Shown one piece after another: positions 1 to 11,167 of a DNA stretch of 64,000 nt. Each line of letters begins with the position of its first letter. Position 1 is the stretch's first letter. Position numbers and translations under genes: made by a program. The notes under the pieces are model-generated. The model was not told where the DNA came from. It made no database searches and was given only the letters and a program-made list of their open reading frames with translations. The stretch lies in assembly GCA_949358305.1 (NCBI GenBank), contig OX442314.1:52516369-52580368 (forward strand), read 5' to 3'. This DNA is from Strigamia acuminata (taxonomy: Eukaryota > Arthropoda > Chilopoda > Geophilomorpha > Linotaeniidae).

Positions 1-650
1 GGCCCCATCCCCACAATCGCCGCCACCTTCTCCGGGTCCGGGCACACTCTGTGCTCACTGATGTAAACCCCGAGGAACCTAATGTCTCTCCTACAAAATT
101 CACACTTTTCCCGGTTCAGCTTTACCCCTGCCTCTCGTAGCCTCTTCAAAACCACCGTCAACCGTTTATCGTGTTCCATTCTAGTCCGGCCATGAACCAA
201 GATGTCATCAATCTGGCACTCACAGCCCTCACATCCCTCCAAAATCTCGTTCATGCGCTGCTGAAAATATTCGGGTGTTGACGTTATCCCAAACGGCAAT
301 CGATTGAAACAAAATCGCCCAAACAACGTGATAAAAGTTGTCAACAACCAACTTCTCTCCGACAACATAACCTGCCAAAACCCGTGAAAAGCGTCTAATT
401 TAGTGAAAAACCTTGACCCCGCCACCGAGGCCAACGTAGTGTCTACATCGGGCATCACCGTCCTCGACCTTCTCACACCCTTATTCAGAGGTATCAAATC
501 GACACAAATACGAATTCCCCTCTCTCCATTCTTATCGGGCTTCCCCTTCTCCGCCGTAACCATTCCAGCACACCACTCTGTCGGTCCCTCCACACGGCTG
601 ATGATCCCCTGCTCAAGCATAATGTCCAATTGTTTCTTTACACTGGCAGT
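1..650 (-). pseudogene. Reverse transcriptase fragment of the Mag-like element
   Basis: Conceptual minus-strand translation gives a gypsy reverse transcriptase. Visible blocks are an LDAFHGFWQV-type motif A, an RLPFGI block, then a catalytic motif reading QIDDILVHG in place of the usual YxDD or VDD, and an FLGVYIS block near base 60. It is out of frame with the protease upstream and is cut off by the window start. It is too short to be functional here. Confidence 0.75.
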
Positions 651-1458
651 AACGGAATCGGAACCCGCCTCGGCACTGAAATAGAAAATGGCACCGTATC
701 AGGTTCTAACTCAATGTCATATTCCCCTTTCATCCGCCCGATCCCGACAAACATCTCCGGATAATCCGTTAAATATCGTCGGTCTTCTTCCGTCACCTCC
801 GACATACTCCCCATAAACCGTATCAGGCCCAACCTCACACTAGCGTCCCGACTCAGCAGGGGCTCACTCAAACCGTCCACCACGTAAATCCATTCCTGCA
901 TCGACGACTTTCCGTAATGTATCTCCTCCAAGAACATGCCCGCCACCGACATGCGATTCGCTCCTGCGTGAAACAGTCCTCGGTCCGGTTGTTCCAGCTG
1001 CCTCGGCCGCCAACTGCTCGTCGATAGAATCGCCGTCACGTCCGCCCCTGAATCTGCTTTAAATCGTATTAACTGATTATTAATTCGTAAACCTACTCTC
1101 CATGGCGGCGAACGCTCTGGCCTGGCCGAAACAAGCTCTGGTCTGGCTGAAACTCGTCCCAAAAACAGCTCCTCTTGCTGAAACAGCTCTCCCAGCTGAC
1201 CTCCCTCGGCTTCGCGAATCTCATGCGTCGGCGCACTCCTACAAACACGAGCATAGTGGCCTTTTCCTCCACACTTTCGACATTTGGCCTCCCTCGCTGG
1301 ACACTCGCCTCGCTCGTGCCTTGGAAACCCACAATTGCGACATCCAGGCCCCGGCGGCCGAACTCCCGAACTCGACTGACCACCACTCGGCGCGTTACCG
1401 GACCTCCGCTCCTGCTGCTCCCGACGGCCAAACTTCATCTCTCCCACCGTCAATATAT
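638..1458 (-). pseudogene. Gag zinc knuckles and aspartic protease of the Mag-like element
   Basis: Continues gag beyond the insertion. Two CCHC knuckles are visible (CRNCGFPRHERGEC and CRKCGGKGHYARVC), followed by a retropepsin-type protease with the active-site motif ADSGADVTA. The frame runs to a stop at about 638–640. The reverse transcriptase sense continues there in another frame, which implies one missing base at about 641–650. The zinc knuckles would bind the element's RNA and the protease would cleave the Gag-Pol precursor. Confidence 0.75.
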
Positions 1459-1947
1459 TGTTGGGTTTCCACACAACAGTTGATCGGAATGTATCAGTTT
1501 ACTTACGGCGCGTGTTTACGTTTTAGCGCGCTAGAAGCGACGCATTGTTACGGTACAGTGTTGTCTTTCATCAGTCCTGCGTTTAATGAGTTCCCTGACG
1601 CTGATGTGGGCAACATGTCGTTGCATTTGCAATCCCGTCGTTCCATTGTGTATTTGAGATGTCTACATTACGGTTGTTTTAGTGTAGCACGCATTTTGTA
1701 AAGTTTCGGCGCTGTCTCAAATGTACTTCCTTAGTTTGTGTAGATTCATTCTATATTTTAGCATTATATAGCTTTGGTCACATGCAAGGCATGTTATGTG
1801 TATGAGATTTGTTCTCTCTTGTTTTTACTCACTCTTCACCTGCTAAGAGAATAAAGTGGCAGCCATTATGTTTTTGGGTTTAAGCCAAAGCTTAAACATG
1901 TCTCTTCTTCTTGTCAACACTCACCCAGCTAGCCAGGTAGCCCAACA
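1459..1947 (+). mobile_element. Solo LTR, copia-like, inserted in gag
   Basis: A 489-bp insertion bounded by 7-bp terminal inverted repeats TGTTGGG and CCCAACA. It is flanked by a 5-bp direct repeat TATAT at 1454–1458 and 1948–1952. It has no coding sequence and carries an AATAAA poly(A) signal near 1850 in the plus orientation. TGTTGG/CCAACA ends and a 5-bp duplication are typical of Ty1/copia LTRs, so this is most likely a solo LTR left by recombination between two LTRs. Confidence 0.75.
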
Positions 1948-1952
1948 TATAT

Positions 1953-2541
1953 TCGGCTCTTCCGCCCGAATAAAGCTCTGTTGGCCCTTAACCACCTCCT
2001 TCATCCGCGCCTTCTCGACCGCTGTCTCCAATGTCAATTTGCCGTCCAGCTGCAATGTCTCGGATGTTTTCGCGTCCAACAATCCCACAACGAACCGATC
2101 GCGCACCAACTCCTCCTTCAAACTGGCATAAGCGCACGTTTCGATCAACGCATGCAGCACCGTCAAAAACGCGTCCACCGTCTCTCCAGGCTCTTGTTTC
2201 CTACGGTGAAATTTAGCACGTTCATAAATTACATTCCGCTTACCCACGAAATAGTCCTCGAATATTTTCTTCACACTGGCGTATTTCTTCTTCTCATCCG
2301 CCGTCACGGTTGAAGCAGCCAAAATGTCCTCCGCCTCGTCACCCAAACAATAAATTAATGTCGTCACCTGCCTCAACTCGGTCGCCACATCCAATTCAGA
2401 AGATTCGCAATACCGCTCGAACCTCCGAATCCACTTCGGCCAACCCTCGGCGCATTTAAAATCAAAAGGCGTCGGCGGAACGAACTGAAACAACGCCGCC
2501 ATCTTTGATCCTCGGCCCGCCGCCACAACACTGTTTTCCAC
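1953..2541 (-). pseudogene. gag capsid region of the Mag-like element, interrupted
   Basis: Starts at ATG 2541 and encodes about 196 residues of a Ty3/gypsy Gag capsid domain, with W/R/F-rich helices typical of retrotransposon gag (for example a GWPKWIRRFERY stretch near residue 33). The frame is cut at 1952 by the insertion at 1459–1947. If the insertion and one copy of the TATAT duplication are ignored, the frame continues without a break into the zinc-knuckle part at 1453 and below. The insertion is therefore younger than the coding capacity. Confidence 0.75.
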
Positions 2542-2639
2542 TTTAATCTCAATCTTTCACTGTCAAAAACTCACACGTTCTTCGCACTAGCACCCGCAAT
2601 CCTACGCCACACAAAACGCTGGAAAAACCATCCGAAAAA

Positions 2640-2654
2640 CCACTTCTGACACCA
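2640..2654 (-). promoter_or_regulatory. Primer binding site, tRNA-Leu type
   Basis: On the minus strand the LTR end (…ACA) is followed directly by TGGTGTCAGAAGTGG, which is complementary to the 3' end of animal tRNA-Leu including CCA. It marks where minus-strand DNA synthesis would start. It places the inner edge of the 5' LTR at 2655. Confidence 0.7.
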
Positions 2655-2772
2655 TGTCGTGTGTCGTAATCAGAGAGCAATACGTGCCATGTTAATAGCT
2701 TTAATAAAGTGCCGCCCTAGCAACACGATACATGTGACCGCGCCCCCTTCGCCCTCTAGTGGCGAACACCAC
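2655..2772 (-). repeat. Probable short 5' LTR of the Mag-like element
   Basis: The sequence next to the primer site begins TGTCGTG on the plus strand and can be followed to CACCACA at about 2772, giving TG…CA ends and about 118 bp. Mag-type elements are known for very short LTRs. The other LTR lies outside the window, so the outer edge is a guess. Confidence 0.4.
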
Positions 2773-2910
2773 AATGGATTTTAGCCAAATGACTTACATG
2801 AATTATTGATAATTCAGGTTATGATAAGTCAAATTTGAATTTGAATTTTGAATGCACCTTACAGAAAAAGTAAGATATATTTGCCCATCAGAACGCCTCT
2901 ACTGAGTGAC
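2773..2910. other. AT-rich flank without recognised feature
   Basis: I see no ORF or repeat here. It joins, across retrotransposon copy 1, to the sequence that begins at 15245 just ahead of the DEG/ENaC gene. Confidence 0.4.
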
Positions 2911-2914
2911 ATCT

Positions 2915-3863
2915 TGCTGCGATCCGGGTTTTTATCCACTTAATTTCTAATAAATTAAGCAGAAACCGCAGGTGAATGCTATAAAAGACTTACAATCGGC
3001 GGCCTTAAATTATCTAGGGGTTAAGTTTAAGGAAAAGAAATAAAAAGACAGTTTTATCAATAAAAATCACAAATATGTATTTATTCGGTAATTTACAATG
3101 ACTAGTATGGAAATATGCGACAAGTCGCGTAATAATGACTATGAAACAAAGGAAGGGCTTGCAACGACTGTTGCAAGCTACAAAGCGTCAGTAATGGCGC
3201 TTAAACAACACAATGTTGTTGAGCGAAGGCAAATGTCTTCGTTTGCTGAACTCACGAACGATGGTCGAAGACGATGGTTCTCGTGGGCTCCTTCTACGGC
3301 TCGTGCGACGGCTCGGCGGCGGTGGTTGACGGCTGTAGGCGTCCGGCTCTCGTACGATGGCGGTGGCTGTCGTTCGCGCGGCAGCGACGGCGATGGTTCA
3401 CGATCGTCGGGAAACTTCTCGGTTACGATTGCTGGAATTAGCTTCGGCTAATTCAAGCAGGATAGCTGGCTTTGTAATTCGTTACAAAGCAAGCTGGTGA
3501 AACTTGACGGTTACACGGTCCACTGTCAATACGTATTGTCGGAGCAGATATCGCAGTGATGTTGTGGGTTGTGTATTTTTGTCACGAGTCCCGATTTGAG
3601 CCAAGGCGCGAGCCCAGCACGCTTCAATAGTGCGCAGAAAACCTGCGCACTTAGCTCAAATGGGTGCAACTAGTGGTTATTACACCATATTGCACCATAA
3701 CGGCTAATAACCGTTTTCACCCCGGACAACCTGGGGTGATATGTGCCTAGAGAGGATTTCTCCCCTCGGTCACATGATCTGACTTGGCGTGTGCCACAGT
3801 CAAATTAATTAGAAGACAATTAATTTTATCTTCTAAGTTGGTGAATATTTTGAGATCACCACA
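2915..3863 (-). repeat. 3' LTR of copy 1
   Basis: 949 bp; plus strand begins TGCTGCGATCC and ends GATCACCACA. It matches 14292–15240 except for three bases. In the sense direction it carries the hairpin series described for copy 2 and an AATAAA signal (reverse complement of TTTATT, about 3079–3085). Confidence 0.95.
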
Positions 3864-3866
3864 CAT

Positions 3867-3872
3867 CCCCCC
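3867..3872 (-). promoter_or_regulatory. Polypurine tract of copy 1
   Basis: GGGGGG on the sense (minus) strand, a few bases before the 3' LTR. It is the expected primer site for plus-strand DNA synthesis. Copy 2 has the same tract at 32031–32036. Confidence 0.7.
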
Positions 3873-3915
3873 ATTTAAGACGAATCTTACATGGAGAGAA
3901 AATGAACGAACCACT

Positions 3916-6565
3916 TTATGATTTGTCCATGTTCTGAGTTCGCTCAGGCGTCAACGGGCGCATCATATCCGTGGCGTCGTCCCTCGGATCTGACCGCTCG
4001 TTAACCGTACACAGGTCGCGACCTGCGTTTGGTCCGGAGACCATTCCAGGGTTGACATGAAGCCAAACCTGGATAATTCTTGCCGAGTTCGCTCGGTTGA
4101 AAAATCCTAGCGCCGCGAACTCTATCGGATCCTCTGGCGCCAATCGTGCTCTCAGGAGTCGGTCGTGGAGCACCGATGGTGGGCTTAACACCCGGATGTG
4201 GTCCTCGAGCCACATAAACACCTGCCTCGACAACTTGTGATTGTTGCTCAGCAGTGTTCTTGTATCCGGCGTCAAATAGAAGTGCGGATACAGGCGCATC
4301 AGGGTCTTGAAAGCCGACTCTTTCTTCAGCGGCTTAATCGTCTTCTCCGGCTTGGCTGGAGGCGGCGGTGGCGGTGGACGTGAGTCTTCCGTCGTGGCAT
4401 CGTCGAAATGGCTCGGCGAGCCCAAGAAAACCAACGCGGGTGCGGAGGTTGACGAGGGTGTGACGCCTCGTCCCTGTGCTCGACCAACTCCGGTGAGCTT
4501 ACGGGGTTCGACTGCCCGTTGAACTCCGGCTGGAGTTTGAGAACTTCCGGCGTTCTCCTGCCAAAACGAACATCCAGCGCCTTCTTGGGCCGACTGGAAA
4601 ATAGCTAGCGACGCGGCTGCTGTGGCGCTCGTAACTGGAAGCGGTGTTCTTCCGGCCATTTGCGCCGTGGTCTTCGCAAAGGACCACTCGGTTCGCAACC
4701 GAACGGCGGCCTCTTCTTCGGTCTCGCCGTTTGCTACGACTTGCTTAATGAGCTCGGCTAAGATCGTAGGCGGGTCGAGCCGGAGGTGGTACCACAGCTC
4801 GACTTTCTTCTCCGACAGGCCCATCGGCGCGGTCCAAAGGTACGTAATGGCCGCTAACGCCTGTCCTGGCGAAGGAAGAACACCAGGGTACAACACCCTA
4901 GTCATCCCCGGAATTAGCTGACGCTGAAAATCCATCAGGCGGGGATCATCAATGGTCTTGATGTCTGAGAGCTCTAGCCTTTCAGCCAATCTCTGCCAGT
5001 CCTTCTGCGACTCGGCGATCTGGGCGCTTTGATACGCGTCCAGCTTTTGGAGCACTTCCTGCTGCGCTCTAATGGGTTGCTGCTCGTAGCAGGTCCATTG
5101 TGGTCCGAATGACTCACTGAAAAATGGCCGGAGCTGCAGGTTGCTAACTCCAGCCGGCAAGCGGGAAACATATCCATGTTCGGGCAAGCGGCTAGCGTGT
5201 CCAGGTACTGGCACGCTACAGTCGGGAGAGATATCACCGACAACACGTCTCATGGCGTATGGAGTAGCCGGGTTGTCCACTTTGAACGTGGAGGCGGTTC
5301 GGCTACTTCGGGCGGACTGGATTGTGGAGTCCGATTCAAAGCTGAGCGAAGACGACGAGCCAAACATCTCTGGTGTCCGTCCTCGTCGCGACTGCGGGCG
5401 TGGTGGCTGCGCTTCAGTCGAATATGGGCGCGATCGCCTCTGTCGCTCTTCTCGATCGCGGCTCGATTCGCGGAACATCGGGCGTGTTGCTTGATCCGGC
5501 GGAGGGAGTTTTCCCACCCTCAAATCCTCGTCTTGCGGCGGAGGATTGATGGCCTCTGGGGCCGGAATTTCATCTTCTCGATAAAAAGGGAGAGCGCAGC
5601 GCGCTTGCTCCTCTGCCTCCTGTTCTTGAGCCAGTTGTCGATTTTCGTCGACGCGAAGCTGCACTGCGGCAGCTCGGAGTGCTTTCGACGGGAAGAATCC
5701 CGGAAAATCATTGAAGCACCCTGCGAGCGCCAACTGATGGAGCTCGATTTGTGTGACGGGAAATTGCGGGTTCCCGTCACGAACGGACTTGCGGTACCGT
5801 CGCACGACTTCGCGTTGTGTCGTTTTGAGGTTCTTCCTCAATTGGGTGAGAGCACCGTAATTAATTCCGGTACTCTTTAGCGCTCTTCTGCGCTCGTGAC
5901 GCTCTCGTGGCGTCACTGGCCACTGGTTGTGCAGCAGCTCGGCAGCTAGTGGTCCTGGGGGGCTCTCGTCGAGCGTCCACTCGATTTCGTCGACTCCGTC
6001 GACGTGAAGGCGCTCGATGAACCGGCCTCTTGCGCCAAATCCTTGCAGAGCCGATCTGCTGAAGTCGTGGCGCAACTTCCACCACGTGTTGTTTGCCGTC
6101 TTCAGTCTTCTGATTTTTTCGGGCAATGCCGCTCGAAAAATCAGCGGGTGTTGGGTCGGCACATGATCGGGGAGCGCAAACGGCGTCTCTCGATCCCTCT
6201 CGATCTATATTCGAAAAAATAAATAAATAAATTAGTTTATTTAAAAATAAACAAATAATTTCTTATTTGAAATATTTTTTAAGCTTAGCGCTTGTGGCAG
6301 TGAGCCACTAAGGGATGTTGGTTGTCATAGCAACCCCCTTCGCACATGCTTGAAGCACGTGACTTTCATAGCCGCCATTTTTATTTTTTAGCGGCTTGTG
6401 TTTGAAGTCAGGAAAAGTGAAATTACTCAATTTTTCTGACTGAAACACTAGGTAAAAATTATTTTACTAATTTACCCTCTCTTGTAACGATAATTGGACG
6501 TCGTTACCGGCTCCTTCCATCGGCGTTTCATCGTCCGCATGGAGGTTGACTTCGTCGTCTGCCAT
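3916..6565 (-). CDS. ORF3 of copy 1, predicted spliced, unknown function
   Basis: Predicted complement(join(3916..6204, 6476..6565)), 792 aa. The long frame has no in-frame ATG at its 5' end. A small upstream exon starts with ATG at 6565 and runs 30 codons to a GTAAAT donor, and a T/A-rich intron ends in ATAG before 6204. The join is in frame. The protein has no obvious signal peptide or membrane segment, so it does not look like an envelope protein. It is Arg/Gln-rich near the start, has a Pro run in the C-terminal half, and ends in a conserved block with FYLTPDTRTLL and QVFMWLEDHIRVL. Copy 2 encodes the same protein with mostly conservative changes. I do not recognise the family. Confidence 0.65.
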
Positions 6566-6907
6566 TCTCCTTCTTTTTCGCGTCGAAAAAGAAATTCTTT
6601 CGGCTAGAAAGAATTAATAAATTATATTAAATATATTTATCGAATTTTTCTTTCAGAAAAATAACTTACAGTTTGCTGAATCAAGAAAAACTGTCGTGCT
6701 GTATCGGAGTCGATGCATCCACTTCAAAACTTATCGGAAAAGTGGCTAAGTTCGTTGATTGGAGAAACGAACTTGTTTCGGTGACACCGAATGACGTCAC
6801 AAATTATAACGTATTGTTAACGTTGTCATTCGAGTGTGAACTACGAATGACGTCACGAGATTGCTCTCTCGGATCTTTTGGGTAAACCCAAAAGGTGAAA
6901 GTCAACG

Positions 6908-9900
6908 CTATGTCTTAACTCGCGGAACGCGAGATCTCAAGTTGTACTTTGACTTTCGCGAAGAACAATCCAACTTGTTTAGATTGTCATCAGCATCGTC
7001 TCCAATGTCAGATGAGTTATTTTCTTCATTGTTTGAAATTTTCTCTTTTTCTAAAAACATTTCCCTTTCTAGATTTTCATCAAGAGAAACATTTTCAAGT
7101 CGCTTGTTTATTTCATCGACTTCGTTATTTTTGAGTTTCGATTTTTTACTCGATTCCGTGTTTTCGACAGGAATTTTGGATAATTCAGTATCATCCAAGG
7201 TGTTAACAATATTTTTTGTTTTTTGACCCACTTCCTCCCCTTCCAGCCAAATTTCTTGGTCGAAAACGGGAAAGTACGGCATTAATTCAGTGCCGTGAAC
7301 AGCTGGATAAATTTTATTATCACTCAGCCGTCGAAGTTGAAAGGCGCCTCCTTGTAACCTTTTGACAATTACATAGGGCCCATTCCTCTTTGGTGAAATG
7401 CCTGCTGCTATTCCTTTAGCTGCATTTGAGAGAATATGAGACTCTCGCCAGACCAAATCATTTTGTCTGAAGTTGTCGAATTTTTTATCTGATTTTTCAG
7501 CTTCGACACGGCGTCTTAAATCTAAGACGTGAGACATCATATGCTGATACGTCTCTGCAATTATTGCTTCTAATTTCTGAACATATAAATGCGGATTTTT
7601 TGGGTCAATGACTAAAATTCCTTCCGGAATTCTTGGATCCCAAGGAATTCTTAATTCTCGGAAAAAATTTAAGAAAGCTGGAGAATAATCTCTGCCTCTT
7701 GTTACAGTTGTTCTCAAACTGAATGCAAATTCGCATAGATACTCATCCCATTGGTCGTGAATATCTAAGTAAATCGAAACTAAATATTTAATATCTCGAT
7801 TGGTTCTCTCCACAGGATTGCTTTGTGGATGATAAATCGATGTCGGTGTTCGCGACATGTCGAATTTTTTGCAAAATTCTTTATAGACCTGTGATCGAAA
7901 TTGAGGTCCATTATCACTTATAATTTGTCTTGGAAATCCAAAAGTTATCGATAAGTGATAAATTGTGTTGGCAACCTTTATTGCCGTTGGATTACACATT
8001 GGAAATAATTCTGGCCAATGTGTAGCGACATCTACGATGACGCAAATGTGGGTATTGTTTTTTCTGGTTCTGGGTTTTGGGCCAGACAAATCCACACTGA
8101 GGCAGTCAAATGGTCCAAATGGTCCAATTTGAGCGCCTTCAATTTCGGTCTTCGATCTCGGCTTACATGCCTGACATCCTTGACAATGCTGAATAAAACG
8201 TGTAATATCACGTTTCATACCTTTCCAGGTATAAACTCTTCGAGTTCTGTACATTGTCCTCGCAATGCCTGGGTGGCCGGACAGTGGATGTCCGTGCATC
8301 AACCAAATGATTTTATAAATCAATTTTCTTGGCACAACAACTTTAAGCGCCCTACCATCCTCTCCTAATTCATCGGTAGAGGTAGGATGATAGTGGAGTA
8401 ACATATCTTCTTCAATGAGATAAGTACTCGCGTGTCTTTCAAAATTTCTTCTTTGAAGACGAGTTACTATGTAACTTGGATATTGCTTGTTTAACAAGTA
8501 ATTGCGAATATATTGGCAAAATTTGTCTGCTTTTTGCGCCGCAATAATGTCATCTCTCGTTGGAGGATCACATTCTAATTGTTTGGCAATTTTAGCTGCA
8601 AATGCTTTAATTAAAACATTTGTTGTTGGCAGCTCGAATTTTTTAGCCATCATAGCTCTTAATTCGACGTCAGGGGTTCCTGACGGATCATGCATATTAA
8701 TACAAAAATTAATTAATGCTTGATCATCTTCATTAACAATTATTGATTTGGGTAATTCGTTCAATTTTCCCATTTGCCAACTTCGGCAAGGAGATGGACA
8801 ATATGATAATAAATCATCATTATCGCCATCGTCTTCTGGTTCGTCAGGCGCGCTGACAGGTGCACGTGACAATGCGTCTGCTATTACATTTAGCGGACCT
8901 TTGACGTACTGTATTTCGAACGAATACGCCATCAGCTCCATTTGCCAACGAGCTAATCTGCCCGACGGGTCAGATAACGACATCAACCACTTAAGTGCTT
9001 GGTGATCCGTTTGTACAGTGAATGTAGTGTACTCTAAATATGGGCGAAATTTGCGCAATCCCCATACTACTGCGAGACATTCCAATTCTGTCACAGTATA
9101 ATTCTTTTCAGCGGGTTGCAAGCTTCTGCTTGCATACACGCATGGCATTTCGACTTCTTGGCCATCCACATTTTTCTTTTGTGTAAGGGCTGCACCCAAC
9201 CCTTGTCTACTGGCGTCAGTATGAACAATAAATGGCATGTACAAGTCAGGCATCTTCATTGTTTCAGCATTCGTAAGCAAGTCTTTTATTGCGTCGAATG
9301 CTGCCTGATGATGCAGTTCCCAATCGAACTCCGCATCTTTCTTCAAGAGATGCCTTAGTGGTTCTGCCACAGTGGCCAAATTCTTGATTAGGCGGTGAAA
9401 GAAATTCACCATGCCTAGAAATCTTTGTAATTCCTTAAGATTGGTAGGAGCCGGAAATTGCGTAATTGCAGCGACTTTTTTAGGGTCTACTGCAAGTCCT
9501 TCTACTCCTACTTTGTAGCCTAGAAAAATTAATTCCTTTCTACAGAGATGCGTCTTGCCAGGGTGCGCATGTAAATTAGCTTCTGCCAATTTTTTAAACA
9601 CTATATCTAAATGTTTAATGTGTTCTTCGAACGATTTAGATACAACAATTATGTCATCCAAATATGCCCATGCAAATTTTCTGTAAACGTCACCCAAAAC
9701 TTTTTCCATCAATTCTTGGAAGGTAGTTGGTGCGTTTACTAATCCGAAAGGCATGACTAAAAACATTAGTCTTCCCATTGGGCTCCAGAAGGCAGTTTTT
9801 TCTCTGTCTTCAGGTCGCAATTCTATCTGCCAATATCCCTTGGTCAGATCTATAGTACTGACCCACTCGAATTCTCCGATTTCTCGCAGAATTTCCTCAA

Positions 9901-11161
9901 TTGTTGGCATTTGAGGTGGGTTGTACTTAGTATGTGTATTGATGGGGCGAAAATCAATGCACAAACGTGGGTCGTTTCCTGGTCGCATGACTAGGACTGG
10001 CCGCATTCCGTAATCGCCTTCAGCTTTGACGACTACGCCTTTGTCAATCATGTCTTGACAAAGTTGTCTGATTATTTCCCTTTTTTGAGGGTTTATGCTC
10101 TTAAAGGGGACACGGATGGGTTTCTCCGTGTCAAGCTCAATTTTGTGCTTAACCAGGTGTGTTTTACCTGGATCTTTAGAAATAATCCTTTTATGTTTGG
10201 ATAACATCTTTTCTAATAATTTGGATTGCTCCAAATTTAAGTTAGCTTCTTCGACTAACTTCTGGATGAAATTCTCTTCATCAATTTTGCCTTGAGTTAC
10301 ACTTGCAGCGTAAGCCTTTGCAAAGGTCACAAATGAGGAATCGGGTTCCTCTATTTTCTCCAAATAACGTTCCAGCAACGCTTGTGGAATGTAGGGTAAA
10401 TCTGCATCCACAGGTTGCGTGAAATTCCAAGACATCGTCTGTGGATTAGGTTGGATTTTTAATTTATTCATAAAATCGCAACCCAATAGTACCATTGGAT
10501 ACTTATTTGGTATTACGATGAACGGATGACGTAACGTGCCATGTGTCCATCGAAATGAAAGATGAATGGTTCCATCTGGAGTGACTTCTTCACTTGCCGT
10601 CGTAACTCTGACACCAGGTCCGATAGGTCGTAGATATTTTTCTAGACCTAATTGATTAATAACTGAGGTGGCTAGGAAGCTTTTATTTGCTCCTGAGTCC
10701 AACATTCCAGTTATTACACCTTTTAACGTTTCTAACTTTAACGTCGGAAGGTCTTGGCTGTTTGGTATTCCAGCCAGTTTGCACTCAAACTTGCGCAATT
10801 TATGATGAATTGTAATTGGAGGCTCCAAAGGCAATTCATCTAATAACTCCTTGGTATCAAGAGTTGTAGCTGCAAATAACTTAATGCACTCCTCAATTCC
10901 AGGTGTCTCTGGAACTGAGCTTGGTCTATCGTCTTTAACTTCGACTTTATCTTGAATATTGGAAGTGTCTTCTTCAGTCGGGGTTTCGCCGACAATCTCC
11001 TTTTTTACATCAAGAGATCCTTTTTCTTTTAGTTCTGTTTGACGAATTAATTCATCAATAACTTCTCTAACATCTTCCATTATCTTCAGATTTTCATTCT
11101 CTGATTCCGATTTCGGAGGTGACGCAGCGTCCACTAGACCTGATGGATCTGCGTCTACAAG
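6908..11161 (-). CDS. pol: Pol polyprotein of copy 1 (protease, RT, RNase H, integrase)
   Basis: About 1408 codons from the first in-frame GTG at 11134. There is no suitable ATG, and translation most likely enters by -1 frameshifting from gag at 11161–11167. Domains in order: Glu/Lys-rich spacer; retropepsin with LDSGANKSF near residue 145; RT with YLDD near 490; RNase H with HTDAS near 637; integrase zinc-binding HHCC (HPGIARTMYRTRRVY…CQGCQAC) near 945–985; integrase D-D-E core (SVDLSGP near 1014, SDNGPQF near 1072, NPVERTNRD near 1108); C-terminal GPYVIV module and a charged tail ending in YNLRSR. All catalytic residues are present and no stops interrupt the frame. Confidence 0.93.
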   Translation of the reverse strand, partial: LVDADPSGLVDAASPPKSESENENLKIMEDVREVIDELIRQTELKEKGSLDVKKEIVGETPTEEDTSNIQDKVEVKDDRPSSVPETPGIEECIKLFAATTLDTKELLDELPLEPPITIHHKLRKFECKLAGIPNSQDLPTLKLETLKGVITGMLDSGANKSFLATSVINQLGLEKYLRPIGPGVRVTTASEEVTPDGTIHLSFRWTHGTLRHPFIVIPNKYPMVLLGCDFMNKLKIQPNPQTMSWNFTQPVDADLPYIPQALLERYLEKIEEPDSSFVTFAKAYAASVTQGKIDEENFIQKLVEEANLNLEQSKLLEKMLSKHKRIISKDPGKTHLVKHKIELDTEKPIRVPFKSINPQKREIIRQLCQDMIDKGVVVKAEGDYGMRPVLVMRPGNDPRLCIDFRPINTHTKYNPPQMPTIEEILREIGEFEWVSTIDLTKGYWQIELRPEDREKTAFWSPMGRLMFLVMPFGLVNAPTTFQELMEKVLGDVYRKFAWAYLDDIIVVSKSFEEHIKHLDIVFKKLAEANLHAHPGKTHLCRKELIFLGYKVGVEGLAVDPKKVAAITQFPAPTNLKELQRFLGMVNFFHRLIKNLATVAEPLRHLLKKDAEFDWELHHQAAFDAIKDLLTNAETMKMPDLYMPFIVHTDASRQGLGAALTQKKNVDGQEVEMPCVYASRSLQPAEKNYTVTELECLAVVWGLRKFRPYLEYTTFTVQTDHQALKWLMSLSDPSGRLARWQMELMAYSFEIQYVKGPLNVIADALSRAPVSAPDEPEDDGDNDDLLSYCPSPCRSWQMGKLNELPKSIIVNEDDQALINFCINMHDPSGTPDVELRAMMAKKFELPTTNVLIKAFAAKIAKQLECDPPTRDDIIAAQKADKFCQYIRNYLLNKQYPSYIVTRLQRRNFERHASTYLIEEDMLLHYHPTSTDELGEDGRALKVVVPRKLIYKIIWLMHGHPLSGHPGIARTMYRTRRVYTWKGMKRDITRFIQHCQGCQACKPRSKTEIEGAQIGPFGPFDCLSVDLSGPKPRTRKNNTHICVIVDVATHWPELFPMCNPTAIKVANTIYHLSITFGFPRQIISDNGPQFRSQVYKEFCKKFDMSRTPTSIYHPQSNPVERTNRDIKYLVSIYLDIHDQWDEYLCEFAFSLRTTVTRGRDYSPAFLNFFRELRIPWDPRIPEGILVIDPKNPHLYVQKLEAIIAETYQHMMSHVLDLRRRVEAEKSDKKFDNFRQNDLVWRESHILSNAAKGIAAGISPKRNGPYVIVKRLQGGAFQLRRLSDNKIYPAVHGTELMPYFPVFDQEIWLEGEEVGQKTKNIVNTLDDTELSKIPVENTESSKKSKLKNNEVDEINKRLENVSLDENLEREMFLEKEKISNNEENNSSDIGDDADDNLNKLDCSSRKSKYNLRSRVPRVKT

Positions 11162-11167
11162 TTTTTT
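11121..11167 (-). promoter_or_regulatory. -1 ribosomal frameshift signal, gag/pol, copy 1
   Basis: Minus strand: slippery heptamer A AAA AAC (11161–11167) in the gag frame, immediately before the gag stop, followed by the same stem-loop as in copy 2. The pol frame is open through the heptamer. Confidence 0.85.

Larger units (their letters stand above)
1..2772 (-). mobile_element. Truncated, degenerate Ty3/gypsy retrotransposon (Mag-like), 5' part
   Basis: Minus-strand LTR retrotransposon running out of the window at base 1. Reading leftward it shows a short LTR, a tRNA-Leu-type primer site, gag, two CCHC zinc knuckles, an aspartic protease and the start of a reverse transcriptase. This order and the double zinc knuckle fit the Mag-like branch of Ty3/gypsy; that is family knowledge, not a search result. 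It is broken by a 489-bp insertion in gag and by a one-base frameshift between protease and reverse transcriptase, so it is dead. The outer LTR edge near 2772 is uncertain. Confidence 0.8.

Noticed and set aside
3098-3451. 117-codon plus-strand ORF in the LTR of copy 1, repeated at 14475–14828, and a shorter one in copy 2
   Set aside because: Antisense to the element and overlapping the hairpin series. It is seen in several LTRs only because the LTRs are near-identical copies, and it is shortened in copy 2. No evidence of coding.
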